64,000 nt of DNA from positions 128,751,547 through 128,815,546 of the forward strand of contig CM054116.1 in assembly GCA_028673005.1 (NCBI GenBank), in the 5' to 3' direction. Position 1 is the stretch's first letter. Each line of letters opens with the position of its first letter. The position numbers and the translations under genes were made by a program. Under the pieces are notes generated by a model. That model saw only the letters and a program-made list of their open reading frames with translations, was not told the origin of the DNA and did not search any database. Shown here piece by piece: positions 1-13,436 of the stretch. The DNA comes from Tanypteryx hageni. Lineage: Eukaryota > Arthropoda > Insecta > Odonata > Petaluridae.

Positions 1-2108
1 TCAATTAGCCGTTTTCCTTTTTCTCTGTCGTTCGCGATTCTTGAGAGCCATGAGCATTTACGATGACGTTGATCGTATTTTGGAACGAGCTTAAATTACA
101 TGATTAGTGAAAAAATTAAATATTATGATGTTAAACGCATGATTGTGTGAAGACCACTCTTTGGAACTCCTCATGAGCCCGTGATCACGGCACATCGCTC
201 CACCTTAATATATTAAATGCTACTAGTTGGCGTCCCTTGACAAGTGCTTCCTAATGAATTTATATTTTGGTGACAATCTTTGCAGTTGGATGATAATGAA
301 CATTAACGATTTACACATGTCAAGTCACAACATCCTTCGTAGAAAAATGTCGTTTGAAAACATTCCTTTTTTCATGTACATATGGTATTTGTTTAGAAAT
401 TCCCAATATTGCTAAATTACAGTGATTCAATCTCACCCGAATCGCTATACACCCAGAATTAACTCGCGCGACATACTAATCAGTAAAAGAAATTCAATAA
501 CAAACGTATGCAGTAATGATGAGATATATATTATTTGATAATCTCAAAACATTAGTCATAATAATAAACAACATAGTGTACGAATTATAGCGAAAACAGC
601 TTTAATTTTTTAAAATGCAGGTACGTTTGAAATTATTTTATTTAATTAACCATGCCTACAGGAGGTTTTAACCCGTTACAATTTACATTATTTTGTTTCT
701 AAATTTTTCTTTATCGGCCGGGATTTGAAAAAATGCAAAATATTTTGAGCGATTCAGACAAAGAAAATTTCTTCGTTACACTTGGATAAAGTACGCCCAT
801 CTTCTTATTCTACCTTTCCATTCGCATTTGAAATGACCGCGGACTTTTACTTTCAATTTTACCAACGTGGAATTTAGTGAATTTCTTTGAAAAACGATTT
901 ATTGAAAAATCGCGAAACGAGAATTTCGTCCGGTAGATTCCCGCAATAACTTAATCCACCCGCTCGTCGCCTCCTTTATTACTCTGAGCCGCGATTTAAA
1001 AAAAACGACAACAACACCGCCGAGAAGGTGGAGGCGATGCGTGATCAATGAAGCGCCCCCGTAGCCCCCGGGTGGTCAAGGCGTTAAGTCACGGGGCGCA
1101 TGGCTCGCCACTCCCCTTTCTTCCCTCTCTCTCCCTTACACACCATCCCACCATCTCCTACTCCTCCCTCCCTTCGCTTCCCCATTCCCTTTCCAAACCC
1201 GTCCCATTATTCCCAGCGGTCCGTCCGGATTTATTTCACTTTCGGAGGAAGCGGGCGCTTGATGACGCTGTGACACGCTAAGGCGTAGTCGATAACGCCT
1301 CCGCAAGAGGACGCTCCCATTTCGGCCCATAAACAAACCGAGTGCTTATGTCGAGACGGGGCGATTATTACTCCTCTGAAGAAGCCGCGATCGATATTTC
1401 AAGACACCGTATCGAAGCGTTAAATATATGTATGAAATTCGAGATCCATCGAAATACAATCGAACGGGAATGTCCTCCTATTTAAATTTATCTTTCCATT
1501 TCTCAGGAGCGATCGATATTTCTTGGAATCTCAGAATCAATATATGTAAGAATATGTCAGAATAATGAGAAGCCGCAACTCTGGTATCGTATGTGTTTTT
1601 CTGTAAAGGAAATTCCCTCAAATGTCGGACTATCGTCTTAAGTGTGCGGAAACATGTAAGCTTGGGAAAATATTACGTAAAATACTTAAATACAAGGCGA
1701 GCGAAGAAATGTGCACCAGAAGAATGAAGAAAATAGCATGGTCGGACATAGTAAACAAGTGAGGAAGACGCACGAACCATGCGTGCATACATGTAAGGCA
1801 GAGGCATTCTTTACGTATTATGTAAGCTTTTCAAAAAAATAAAAATACCAATGGCTAAGCATAATGTCTAAGTACTGCAAAACGATATATCAGAATGATG
1901 TCAAGGAAATACTGAATTTGTGATCGACCGATTTATTTTCTATTCAGTTGTAATTAATGGTATGACAGGAAAATTCCAAGAGACGTTTAAATTAGGACCT
2001 TCGGTTTAATACTCCAGCATAATAAGACGCTGTGCAAGCACTAAGTCGTAGTACTGATAGGTAAAGAAAAAGTATTTGTAATAGGTAAATGGACCTTTGT
2101 CAAAATAT
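1..2108. other. no gene recognised; CpG-rich patch inside
   Basis: I see no recognisable coding gene. The short open frames carry no family motif. About 960-1340 is richer in GC and CpG than its surroundings and has a pyrimidine-rich stretch on the + strand (about 1098-1210). It could be a regulatory or exon-proximal segment, but nothing proves this. Confidence 0.5.
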
Positions 2109-2800
2109 CTGATGTGGCCACCACATAACTTTCTCCATACCTGTAATATTTCTAAAAATTCCAAATAGGTTACGTAATAATAAATATTTTAAGAAACTGC
2201 GAGAAAATTTTAGACATTACAAAGAACAGAAATAAACTCAAACCATAGCCTTCTGAAATTGGATATAGCCACGAAGCTCCAACAATTAAGAAAATAAAAA
2301 GAAACGTTAATAAGACGTAATTAAACGTCAATTGTTAACAATAGTCGTCGGTAGATGGCGTGGTGGTGGAAGTTCAAAATATAAGATATCTCTTTATAAA
2401 ACATATGGTAAATGTTTCAAACAACGGTTGTAGAAAATTAAATTTCCTACAACTTTTTTCCAGTACATCTTTACATATATCAAATGTTAAAGCAAATATT
2501 TCAAAATAACGGATAAGTGACAAGAGTAAAAACCCACTTTCGTTTGATCGATCTTTACCAAAATCTAATCAGTTCTTGTAACTGTCATACAAATGTTAAA
2601 TATAAAATATCGTGTAGATTTGATTAATAGTTTTTGAGTTATATCACCCACAAAAAAGCTGTCACATACACAGACATCATAGAGAAAATGGTCAAAACGT
2701 GTTCAGGGGACCTCAAAACGTGTATTTCCGTTGAAATCTCGAATTCGATTATTTTCATGAAAACAATACTTTCTCCTATACTACGTATGGAGAAAGTAAA
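2109..2800 (+). repeat. dispersed repeat family R-A, copy 1
   Basis: The sequence begins at a small hairpin (ATGTGG-CCA-CCACAT) and ends at a near-palindrome around ACTTTCTCC...GGAGAAAGT. ACTTTCTCCATAC near the left end recurs inverted as GTATGGAGAAAGT at the right end, so the unit has subterminal inverted repeats. It is non-coding. It aligns by eye along its length with 3008-3690 and, inverted, with about 3690-4384. The class is uncertain: it could be a non-autonomous Helitron-like or foldback element. Confidence 0.75.
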
Positions 2801-3007
2801 AAACTATTAATGATAAATATCTTTGTATTCTGTTTTGAATATTTTAACATTATAAATCGTAATGAAGTTATGGTTGAAATGTATTTGTAACTACAATTAT
2901 TTTTCCTTTAGAGATTTATGGGTAATGTTATTATTGCACTGCAACTTTTTGAAGGGAATTAATCTTTACATTCTCCATACGTAGTATAGGGGAAAGTAGT
3001 GTTTTCA
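2801..3007. other. spacer with an inverted R-A end fragment
   Basis: AT-rich spacer. About 2969-3007 is a short inverted copy of the R-A right end (CTCCATACGTAGTATAGG, then a TTTTCATGAAAA motif), lying directly before the second copy. Confidence 0.5.
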
Positions 3008-3690
3008 TGAAAAATAACTGATGTAGCCACCACATGGCTTTTTCCATACGTTATATTTCTAAAAATTCCAAATAGATTACATAATATTAAATATTTTAAG
3101 AAACCGAGAAAATTTTAGACTATATAAAGAACAGAAATTCTGATATTGGATATAGCCACAAAGCTCCAACAATTAAGAAAAGAAAAAGGAGCGTTACTAA
3201 GACGTAACTAAGCGTCAACTGCTAACAATAGTCGTCGGTAAATGGCGTGGTGGTGAAAGCTAAAATTATAAGATATCTCTTAAACAATGCATTATATAGA
3301 AAAATATTTCAAACAAGGATTGTACAAAATTAAATTTCCTATAACATTTATTCCAGTATATTTTTATATTTATCAAGTATTAAAGCATATATTTTGAAAT
3401 AACGGATAAGTGACAAGGGTAAACACCCACTTTCGGTGGACTGATTTTTACCAAAAACTAATCAATTCTTTTGACTTTTATAAAAATGTTAAATATAAAA
3501 TTTCGCGTTGATCTGATAAATAGTTTTTGAGTTAGAGCACTCACAATTAAGCTATCACACACACACAGATCGAGAAAATGGTTAAAACGTTTTCAGGAGA
3601 CTTCAAAACGTATATTTCCGTTGAAATCACGAAGCCGATTTTTTCATGAAAACATTACTTTCCCCTATATTACGTATATGGAGAAAGTAA
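3008..3690 (+). repeat. dispersed repeat family R-A, copy 2
   Basis: Direct relative of 2109-2800. It shares the GATGTRGCCACCACAT start, the stretch around GTCGTCGGTARATGGCGTGG, the short CA-rich run and the terminal GGAGAAAGTA palindrome. It is joined tail to tail with the next, inverted copy. Confidence 0.75.
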
Positions 3691-3768
3691 AAATCGATTT
3701 CGAGATTTCAACGAAAATACACGTTTTGAGGTCCCCCGAACACGTTTCGACCATTTTATCGATGATGA

Positions 3769-3804
<36 letters not shown>

Positions 3805-4384
3805 CGTGCGCGCGTGTGTGACAGCTTTTTTGTGGGTGATCTAACTCAAAAACTATTAATTAAGTCAACGTGAAATTTTATATTTAACATTTTTATGAAA
3901 GTCACAAGAACATTAGTTTTTGGTATAAATCGGTCAACCGGAAGCGGGTGTTTACTCTTGTCATACCCGCTTTTTTGAAATATTTGCTTTAATATTTGAT
4001 AAATGTAAAATTATATAAGAATAAAAGTTGTAGGAAATTTAATTTTCTACAACCTTTGTTTGAAACATTTTCCCATATAATGAATTGTTTAAGAGATGTC
4101 TTATATTTTTAGCCGTCACCACCACGCCACCTACCAACGACTATTGTTAACAATTGACGCTTAGTCACATCTTAGCAATTATCCCTTTTATTTTCTTAAT
4201 TGTTAGAGCTTTCTGGCTATATCCAATATCAGAAGTCTATGGTTTTAGATTATTTCTGTCATTTATAAAGTCAATAATTTTCTCGCACTTTCTTAAAATA
4301 TTTATTTTTATGTAACCTATTTGGAATATTTAGAAATATTACAGCTATGAAAAAAGTCATGTGGTGGCCACATCAGATTTTTTT
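3691..4384 (-). repeat. dispersed repeat family R-A, copy 3 (inverted)
   Basis: Reverse complement of the same family. Its outer end reads ATGTGGTGGCCACATCAG at about 4358-4376. With copy 2 it forms an imperfect inverted repeat of about 1.37 kb centred near 3690. A TG/CG dinucleotide run (about 3770-3820) replaces the short CA run of the other copies, so the microsatellite expanded inside this copy. Confidence 0.75.
3770..3820. repeat. (TG)n/(CG)n microsatellite
   Basis: Alternating purine-pyrimidine run: TG repeats, then a CG-containing stretch, then TG again. It lies inside the inverted R-A copy. The open frame across it is an artefact of the repeat. Confidence 0.9.
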
Positions 4385-4822
4385 AATTTAGCAAAACGCA
4401 CTCTCTCGAAACAATACAAATTATTCAAAGCGTTCCTTAATTGAATTAAGTGTTTGTATTCTAATCTTCACGTCCGCGTTCCTTCCTTCAGCTGTAAATT
4501 AACCATTTATTTTTAATCACAAAATGTCGTACGGACGCTAGGGAAAATTAAACGTACAGTAAGACCCCGAGTTACGCGACTTCGAGTAACGCTGATTCAC
4601 GTATAAGTGTTTCATATTATGTGACCGATGCTTCAATTTACTCGATTCTCTGCTACACGTTTTCGCGGTACGAGCTTATCATCATTTGCCGCGCAGACCG
4701 ATTCTGCCTCGCATACGGCCAAAATCCCAGTCATTCGGGTTCCAGCTTCGAACACCTCTCGTCTCCTTATTGATTTTCCACCGTTTTTTGCTTAACTTAA
4801 CCCCTCACAAAGTGTGCTAATA

Positions 4823-4897
4823 ATGGCATCAAAGAAAGCTTGTTATGTTGTGCCCAAGAGAGCGCGCAAGTCAATTACACCGAACGATAAAATATAA
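4823..4897 (+). pseudogene. pogo/Tigger transposase N-terminal stub
   Basis: An ATG opens a 24-codon frame whose lysine/arginine-rich start (MASKK..., then KRARKSIT) resembles the beginning of the CENP-B-like helix-turn-helix domain of Tigger transposases. It stops where the family would continue into the first helix, and the next bases lead into a SINE. No catalytic D residues remain. The assignment rests on position behind a pogo-type end and on the basic motif, so it is moderate. Confidence 0.45.
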
Positions 4898-4904
4898 ATC
4901 CTAG

Positions 4905-5090
4905 GCAAGTTAAGAGAATGGGAATAATTTGAAATGAGAAGATAAATTCTGCCATGGCCGGGAATCGAAATCGAGTCTTCCACTTGCCGTGCGGATAATA
5001 TTCCAGTGATCTATCGTAGCAGACTAATTTTCCCGTTTCAGAACGCGGATGTTTTCTTTGGTTTAATAGGAATAATTTGTGGATAACCAC
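4905..5090 (-). mobile_element. tRNA-derived SINE copy inside the pogo relic
   Basis: Read on the minus strand, a Gly-tRNA-like head has an A-box-like stretch (complement of 4999-5016) and a B-box-like stretch ending TTCGATTCCC (complement of 4960-4972). The following body resembles that of the plus-strand copy at 5395-5545, including the ATTCCCA motif. The cloverleaf is degenerate, so it is a SINE and not a tRNA gene. Confidence 0.6.
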
Positions 5091-5394
5091 CATTAATTAA
5101 TTACGGTGTTTATCCTATTATTACGAAATGAGTTTATCGGATCTTGTCCTACGTCCCTGTCCTATTTTCTATAGACTTAATGTCTCGAATCACGCGGTGT
5201 TTTCCAGCGAAGTATCACCCGCGTAACTCGGGGTCCGCCTGTATTTACGTTATTATAACAGATCTTGTTTACTTCAGTTGATACTAAGATTGCTTTCGTT
5301 ATAAATCGATGGAATAAATTGTTCATAAGGTCCTATGTAGACAGGCACAAGCTGGGAAGATGGAAAAAAAATTAAATGAAAAAAAAACAGCCAT

Positions 5395-5545
5395 AATCGG
5401 GAATCGCATTCAGAATCAGTAGTATTAGTCTACCACGATAGTTCAGTGGTAGAATATTCGCCCGGAAAGTGGAAGACCCGGATTCGATTCTCATTTCAAA
5501 ACTATTCCCAATTGTTTTCGTCAACAAAAATTTAAAATACCATGC
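5395..5545 (+). mobile_element. tRNA-derived SINE, second copy (plus)
   Basis: The A-box region reads GATAGTTCAGTGGTAGAA and the B box GGATTCGATTC at 5480-5490. The D-arm resembles Gly tRNA. The same head and body occur inverted at 4905-5090, only 300 bp away, so the two copies are an inverted SINE pair. The acceptor stem does not pair and no intact tRNA fold is present. Confidence 0.65.
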
Positions 5546-8500
5546 AAGAATTTTGTTCAAAATAAATTAGGACTTTCGCGTTGGTTTTTCTCGAAAACGG
5601 CTTTTGCTTCGATAAAAATATCTCACGAGAAATATTCTATTTCTACAAATTTTATCTGAAAACATTTTGGTGCGACTAAAAATTTCCCAGATATATGGGA
5701 AAGTGTATCTTTTTATTCGCAGTAAAGTGGCACTAATGATTATATCACGTGAGCCATTTATATGTCATTTTCTTATTATCTTTGCCCAGAAGTCCTTAAT
5801 ACAAAAATTCTTGAAAATGATGTCGGAGATGGAACTTGCGGACGGACAGACGGCAATAAAATAAGGCATTCATTATTTACTTTTTGTAAAGAACGCCAAA
5901 GATGAGGTAGCATTTAATAAGCGTAAGAAACAAGAGAGTGTAAACATTAGTGAGATGAAAGAGGAAGGCTAGGTGGGTCGGGAATTCCATGAGAAGAGTT
6001 TCGATTAAAGTTGAGATTGACAGTTAATTTCAAGCCTGAGAAGGACGATTAATTAAAATGATTCAGGTGTTAGAAAACTCGAAGGGGAAGAGACTTTGGA
6101 TGGAAGGAAGATTTGAAGAACTCAGTTCGAGCTAAAAGCACAGACATGTCAGCGGATATACTGCTAATGATGGTAATGAGATCTCCCGAAAGAGGCTGAA
6201 AATGGCTCAGACGCCAAGGGATGGGTTTAAAGGCTCTGAAGAGGAAAACTACCGCAGGAGAGCAGAACCAGACGGATGAAAAGCTTTGGACGGCAGTTTT
6301 CAAAGTGAAGTTCGCGAAGAAGTTCTTTTTATGAACAGCCGAAAGATACCCAAACAGACTAGGAAAGGTCGCTTGTCATTAGATAAACATGACTGTTTCC
6401 ATTTTCCTGTTAAAAATAACGAACTTTTTCGGCAAAAAAATTGTCGCTTTGAGCAAAGGAAATCGAATTCCATTCTTTTGGTAGCGGCAAAGTTCCGATT
6501 CCGAACATTTTTCGAAAAAATGCAACAAGAAATCTAAATACACCAAAAGTAACGAACGACACTATTTAAAGGATGGTGTTGGATAAAAATGCGTCATTTT
6601 TCCAAAAGAGTGAAAACTTCATAAAAACAGATTAGATAAGTGTTGATCTTTGGACTTATTCCCCACTTAGGGACAATGAGTTCTGATAAAGTCGAGAGGA
6701 GACCATGATCTTATCGATATAATAAGAAAGATCTTATTTGCACGGGAGGAATGTTAACATTGGATTAATAATTGGGACAATGAAAAAATTGCCAAGATTT
6801 AGAAGTGTATATGTAACCGTAAAAAGGCAAAACTAGGCATTCTATACAAAGCCAAGGCACTCTACGGAAGGCTTAATAGCACTAGGGAAAGGGTGACTTG
6901 GCCTAAGCATAGTTTACAGCGGCGGACATGAAACCGAGAAGTTTTAAATAAACCTAACATAAGATCAGAAGTTTTTGCAGAGAAAACAATGGCCTGAGTT
7001 GCAAAGGATTTCAGAAAAATAAAGACTGGCTGATAATACTTCGAATGAAATAATACTTTTCTTAAACTTTTTATCATTCGATCTAACTCGATATCGACAC
7101 TTTATGTAATTCATTGGATTCGTACAGAATGCTCGGGTAACATAAAATAACCGAAATATTTGGTTTTCACAAGTCATTTAAAGGAGTTAGACGATTTAGA
7201 ATTTCTAGGTCTAGAATAGAATTCCTTATCATCTAATTTCATTAAAATTTATACATTAGTAAAATAAAAATAAATGAACGCCTCATGTGATCTCTATTGT
7301 GAAAAAACAGAGCGCCTTCTGCAGCGCCATTACTTAAAATGCGGAGTGACCTCAAAAAGTCCAACCAATAACAAACTCGATTATAAAAATCCTGAGCGGA
7401 AGCAAGCGTAACTGGGTAATCAGCGAAAAACGATGCGCACTTGTCTTCAAAGGATCGCCGCTCAAGTATGGAGGTTCCTCAGCTTAAATTCAAACCGGAA
7501 GTGACGGCGGAATCCGGTTGGCCTCAACACTTGATAGAGCAAGCAAAACTTTGTAGGTCGTAGATACTGCCTTTCGGTAGCAGCTGGAGATAGTCGTTCA
7601 GATGTGAAACTAATGGAATTGGGAGAGAAATAGGTTCCACATTCCCGTGTAGCACATCTGACGCGAGAAAAAAATGCATTCCTATCATGCCTAGACGTGT
7701 CATGCACTGACGTGAAAACTCTAAGCATTGAAGTTATATCAATTTTCGCCTGAAGCTTTGTTGCCGAATACTGAGGATACAAACAATTTTTGGTAAAGGA
7801 AGCAAGAGAAATATTAATAAATTGCGACTACTGTTAATAAGAAGGTTCAGAAAACATTTTGACCTGCTATGTTGCATGATCGCCCTTTAAAAGTTTATTA
7901 TGAGGTATTTGGATAAAATGGAATATATAATACACACTTAATATAAAAAATTGCCATATTTTGCTTTTGATAACTTTTCAGGTGATATAAAGAGTTTATA
8001 AAAGAATTATGCGTAAAAAATTCATTATTTGCTATCGTTCCTCGTAATCGCATACTTCTGCTTACATTTTCCTTCAAGTTAATCGAAAATCTACACACAA
8101 TATCGTTCCTCAAAAATCATCCTTATATAGCGAACACATCTTAATTTTTATCGCATCAATTTATTCGTAGCATTTCCATTTGAACGAACGTTTTGAAGCC
8201 CTCACTTACGCAAAATAACTTTCCTTTGCCAATATTCATGGCGCTAAAAGTCTAAAAATAAAAGTCGTCAATGGGAAAAGTTCGTATATTCACGAGGGAA
8301 TATTTTACTTCCGCCATCTTTCAACTAGTGTCGCTCTTTTATTTTTCTTCACTTCTTCTCGACCAATGGCCAATAAAAAGGCTTTTACTCGATCAATGCG
8401 CGGAGGGCACATAAAATAATTTTACAACTTTCTTTGAATGGAAACGTGCTACGAATCCTGATAACTATAACCGATTTCAAGATGAGTCTCTGCGTGCCAT

Positions 8501-9180
8501 CGGGTTAAGCAAATTTAACAAGTGAGCATCTTTAGACGCGAACATTTTTGGCGTGTACGTCATTTGCTTTGTTTGGAAGCTCCAACCATAATTTTCATAA
8601 ATTTACCTCATAACTGCCAAGCATCAAAAGGAGCAATTTTGATACATATCCCTAATGATGAAAAATTATCCGATATATATGGAGAGGTCATTAAACTCGT
8701 GAGATATTTATAAGTATGCCCCAAAATATTTTGTTTGCCTCGCGACAATTTATGCGTTTGTTACACGGAACTTATGTTTGGAATCTAGCATAATAACGTC
8801 ACCTCCAATGTTCTCATATTTTGCATTCAAGAGTAATAATATACTGTTTCATCGGCTAAAAATATCATCAAATATCGTTACATTGTTTGTTTGCATATAT
8901 GTATGGAAAACAACCTTAAGATTTATCAATATTTACTCTTTTAGAAAATGACGTAAGCCGTATTCTCCGACCACAGACTAATGTGCCGACGCCATTTAAA
9001 CCATTTGACGTTACCAGTTAGCATAATGAGATGTACTCTATCTTGGGCGATCTTCCTTTTTCCGCCCGAGGAGGATAAGCGCGGTACATTCTCAGTAATT
9101 CCGAATCCGATAATGGTGAAATCGTAATAAAAAATCCCGATTAGTTTCCATAGGGGCTGCGCACGATTCATAACCAATTT
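5546..9180. other. no gene recognised
   Basis: AT-rich DNA with only short, unrelated open frames on both strands (the longest is about 106 codons, 7462-7782 minus). None shows a domain motif, repeated copy or plausible splice context. A GACGGACAGACGG motif near 5831, typical of decayed repeats here, is the only familiar signal. Confidence 0.5.
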
Positions 9181-9530
9181 CACATCTGGATAAACGAGCT
9201 CTCGTAAAACAAACGCCGGCGAAACAAGAAGGCACGCGCGCGTTTATATCCCCAGAAAAAATCTCAGAAACGACGTCTGGAGCGTAAAAGACGGGAAGCA
9301 GACCCTGTTTCGCGATATGGATCGTGTATCCCTCGGTCGATAGACTAAGCAGCCGTTGGGAATTCTTAAGAAGCGAAGGATCTCAGAGAGGGATGGGTTG
9401 GGTGGATTGGAGATGGGAGACGTGAGAGAGAGAGATAGAGGGAAGGGGTAGGAGAAAGGGCGGGTTGGGTGGGGAATGAGAGGGCGGGAGGAAGGAAGGA
9501 AGAACGGGGGAAGGGGATAAGACGTTTTAA
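9180..9530. other. CpG-rich patch next to a purine tract
   Basis: CpG-containing sequence (for example GGCACGCGCGCG near 9231) runs into a purine-rich stretch at about 9375-9515. The 161-codon minus-strand frame here (9244-9729) is rich in Pro/Ser because it reads that tract; I do not regard it as a gene. Confidence 0.45.
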
Positions 9531-9984
9531 ATTCGGAACGAAAGGAATTTACGGTCATTGGCCGCAAAATGCGATTTACGTAAAGGGTTATTATCTTCCC
9601 AGTAACCGATCGATCACTAAGCCCATTAATCAGTACGAAATTGGCAGAAAAACGAAAGGGCCTTTCTCCTATTGTTCGGTTCTTTCTTCTCGAATATTTT
9701 TTACGCCGTCTGCTATGCGTCGTTCTCATCGATTATTAGTTTGTGATTGCCCCGTGAAAAATATCTACAAGCGGAAAGAATCGACGACGAGATAAATCAT
9801 AAAATAAGATTTTCTTTCTTGGAAAGAGAAGGAAAATGTATCGACACGCCAAGTCCTAGTTTATGCTCGGAAATCCGTTATTTCAGATTTTAATTTGATA
9901 AGGAAGAAAAATCAAGCATCTAAATATTTTTTTATTTTTGGAAACTTTAAGGTAATGATAGCGATAGCAAATAAAACAAGAAGT

Positions 9985-10185
9985 CCAAACCAAAGTTGAC
10001 GTCCCGAATTGATTGCTTATATTGGCAGGAAATGTTTCAGTATGTTTTAGTCATTCCAAGGAATTCACATAACATAAATACCATTTGTAATTCATACTTT
10101 ATTAATGATAGAGAAAAATTGGAAACCAAATTAATAGAACATTATCAGGTTTAAAATACTAAAAGCAATTTAATGATAATACAGA
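9985..10185 (-). repeat. Helitron-like family H-B, 3' fragment (minus)
   Basis: The reverse complement matches the 3' part of the elements at 37331 and 49757: the TTAGTATTTTAAACCTGATAA stretch, TTTCTCTATCA, the AACATTTCCTG motif, AATTCGGGACGTCAACT, then TTTGGACTTCTTGTTTTA at the end. It is a 5'-truncated copy of about 200 bp. Confidence 0.65.
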
Positions 10186-13100
10186 GATGCTAATTTAATT
10201 TCCCTATTCTTTTCCGCTGAAGTGTTGATTCAGAGTAGGACGTCATGATAGGCTCTTTTGCTATCAACCGTTCTATTTGGAATGAATAAATCTACGGTCC
10301 TTACCATACAGGGATTTAATAGAGCTACAATGAATTTCATATTGGCGAGTCTATACTCAAGATTTTCTCAAGTGCTATCAAATTCTCAAATCTTTGACAA
10401 TTTCGTTATTTTCCTCTTCTCCGCAGCCACATTCATATATTAAATTTTTTCTTAATTGCGAAGGTTTTTGCGTATTGTTTGATCTAATCATTTATCCATA
10501 TCGTCTGTCAAAGATGTAATTTAATCAGCATTTCAAAACAAATTTCAAATGATAAATTTCTATAAAACCCTATCAAATATTCCTTCAAACCAATAACTAT
10601 TTAATATTTTGTATCCATTTTTAAGAGACAAGAAGAAACTTAGCACAAAGTTGAGCTGTTACTAGGAAAACTAGTTTTTTGATATTTTAGGAATCAGCCG
10701 TGCGAGATTAGTAAAATTTTAAGATAATCCCAGAAAGAAACAAAAACTATGGAAAACTTTATGAACCAGAAAGTAGTTAAAATATCTCTAAGTTTATGAA
10801 ATTATTAGAACTAAATGTCATGCATAAATTAAAAACGACACCGATTTTTAAAAATATCAGTTCGTAAAACGGCAGCTTACTTGTACTAACAATTTTCCAA
10901 TTTACACAAGCATTGTTTTCAGTTGATTTTTACTACTATGATATCCTATAATCTCTCGGTAATTTCCAATGTGAATATATCCGGTCCGCTCACGCAATTT
11001 ACAATGTGTCCCCATGAAGCACACTATGCAACTACGAATGTTGCCCGCCATACACAAGATATTTCCGAATACTGCTCTACCAAATGTCATAAAAATTAAT
11101 CGAGCGGTTTATAAGATCAAATATGCGTACAGGCAGATGCATTCACGTTGCGCACTGCCCAAAGAACGTAAAATAATACTTAAAAATAAATTTGCCATTA
11201 TACAGAAACATACTGAAAATTTCAGGCTAGCACATGGAATAATAAGATGCCAAACGTTTTCTTCCAATCTTTTGTTTTCTAGCGTACATCAGACGCATTG
11301 TCCAACGAGACACCCGGTTTAACGATTTAGGTAGGGACATGGCGGAACAAATTTCAAATTAATTGTCCCAATAGAATTCTCTCTTCTTGTGATATTTGAG
11401 GACAAAACGAGTTGCGAATAAAATATATTTCTCAATAAAGTCTCTTTTAGAGATTTTGGAATCACGGGCGAAACCTCACATGGGCTACGATTAAGTCATG
11501 TTATCTTGTTGGTCTGCCGTTGATACATCGGCGTCGTGGCTAAAGCGATAGGTCAAGGAACCCTTCTTGAATAAGACGGCTTGTCAACCGATTAGATAAT
11601 AAACTTTGCGTTAGGCTTTTTATGTTTTTCTTTGACTGAAGGAAATATTTTATTGGATTATTTTATCACTCGCTCTAACAATATAGCTTTCATACTTTTT
11701 CTTTTCCATGCGACCATCTTAAAGTATAAGGCAGCAGGGAATCATGTTGAAGAATAAACTGTAACCTTAGACATGTGGCCCCTGAGAGATCTTATGCGGG
11801 TCACTAAACTATATTACAAACAATCTATCAAACTTAACACAGAAAATTTCAATTTCTATCGTTATGATTATGAAACCACGTATATTGAAATTATCTCGCT
11901 AAATGTTTTGTGATTATTTTTTTCTCCTATTTGATACAACAAAATCTCCAAGTGACTTTCATTGTAAACTCTTATCCGTTACGCCGAACCATTTGCAACT
12001 ACAAATGCGCCCGTCCGCGCAGAAAAGGCTGTTGACCCATTGTCTTCGAGCATTATTCTCTGCGGTCGGATAACAACATTTCGCGCCTCATAACAATTTT
12101 ATCACGCAAAATATTAACCGCACAAATACTTATTGCAATTGACAATTCAATAAAATGCCGTTTTGCAAGTTTAAACACAACGTAAACATTTTAACACGAC
12201 AAGTATACAAACAAAAGACTTGAAATACCCTTGCACGAAGGTTCATTTTAATGTTTAGCTACGCACCGATGCGCCGCAGCGGGTGCCAGAATCGTCCCGA
12301 AAAATCGATTTGCATTTGGATGATAATGAGTAAAGTTAACTTATCTCAACTTTAAAACTATTTTCCCATATCGGATCTCTTTCGTTATCTCATCTACTTC
12401 TACCCAAAAGAGCATTTTTTGGAAGGTACCTTAAAAATTCAGCCACTCGGTTAGGTCGATATGAATTTCCACGTCGCTTGGGTGTGGCCAGTTATTTTTG
12501 GCAGCGTTACATTTCTCACCGTATATACGACTTGTTATTCGCGGAAAATTCAGCCCAATTTGTTTCAGAGCTCCTGTCTTCCTTGTGCGATATCCCTATA
12601 CGCAGACTCTCTTCAGACAACGACTCTTTTGGAAGTTTCGCCTCTCTATTAATAGGACATCTTTTGCACCTCCCCCACTATTCCATTTTGGTGGAATCGC
12701 GTTATTTCATTAGGATAATTTTCCCCATTGTGGTCAAGACACTTTTCTCGTCTCCTTCAGCCCACTGCGTTTCTCACCCCACACCGTTCCCTTTCAGTTT
12801 GCCCTGTTCTTCATTGCACTCCTAATCTCTCGATTACTCTTGCATTTTAACGAGACGATTTTGTGTCCCAGCACGCGGTCTCGAGATACCGCTCATTGAG
12901 GCTTGCAATGTCGAGGAAAAATAAGAATCCGTTAACAACATCCGTTAAAACTACTGGCCAGGTACCTGCGGCTTTATATCTGTCTATTTGGAAACGGAAA
13001 TTCCATCTTATACACGCAGGATAACGCAGACAGACCACCCAATTCGAAGGCACATTCCTATCACCATTCCTTTTACCATTCCTTTTCCGGAGCTATTTTA

Positions 13101-13360
13101 GCGTATCAGCAGCATGATGATGATTAGGCTCACTGAAAAAAAAAAACAAATTTGGAACAGATATTTCGATCATTTGCATTTATTTGACACCTTTTTCACT
13201 TTCTTAAGTTCAAATTTAAAGGACAGAATTCAAAAGAAAGACAGCAGAATTTTTCTGAATTACTTAGCTACAAGCTAAATACGGCCTTTGTTTTAAATCA
13301 GGTATTCATTTTAATTATTATTGCATAAGCACATTTACTACCAACAAACCAACAATAAAC
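10186..13360. other. no gene recognised
   Basis: AT-rich DNA. Short frames such as 11014-11322 (+) and 12478-12825 (+) show no recognisable motif. A weak tRNA-like string near 11531-11600 is too degenerate to call. Nothing else stands out. Confidence 0.5.
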
Positions 13361-13365
13361 CGGCT

Positions 13366-13436
13366 TAGTAGCTTAGTTGATCAAAGCGCCTGCCCAAAGC
13401 ATACGAGACCCGCATTCGTTCATCGATCAAGTTCAG
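13366..13436 (+). repeat. degenerate tRNA-like relic
   Basis: TAGCTTAGTTGATCAAAGCG resembles a tRNA D-arm with A box. The expected B box about 40 bases on is badly decayed (CGCATTCGTTCATCG). It is probably the remains of a SINE head. Confidence 0.35.

Larger units (their letters stand above)
4557..5241 (+). mobile_element. pogo/Tigger-like DNA transposon relic
   Basis: The left end CAGTAAGACCCCGAGTTACG and the right end, read inward as CAGGCGGACCCCGAGTTACG, form terminal inverted repeats with a shared GACCCCGAGTTACGCG core. Both ends abut TA, the dinucleotide target of the Tc1/mariner-pogo superfamily. Only a short piece of transposase start remains inside, and a tRNA-like SINE occupies the middle. 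At 685 bp it is far shorter than an autonomous pogo element, so it is an internally deleted, dead copy. Confidence 0.8.

Noticed and set aside
9244..9729. 161-codon minus frame
   Set aside because: Pro/Ser/Leu richness comes from the purine tract on the other strand; no recognisable domain.
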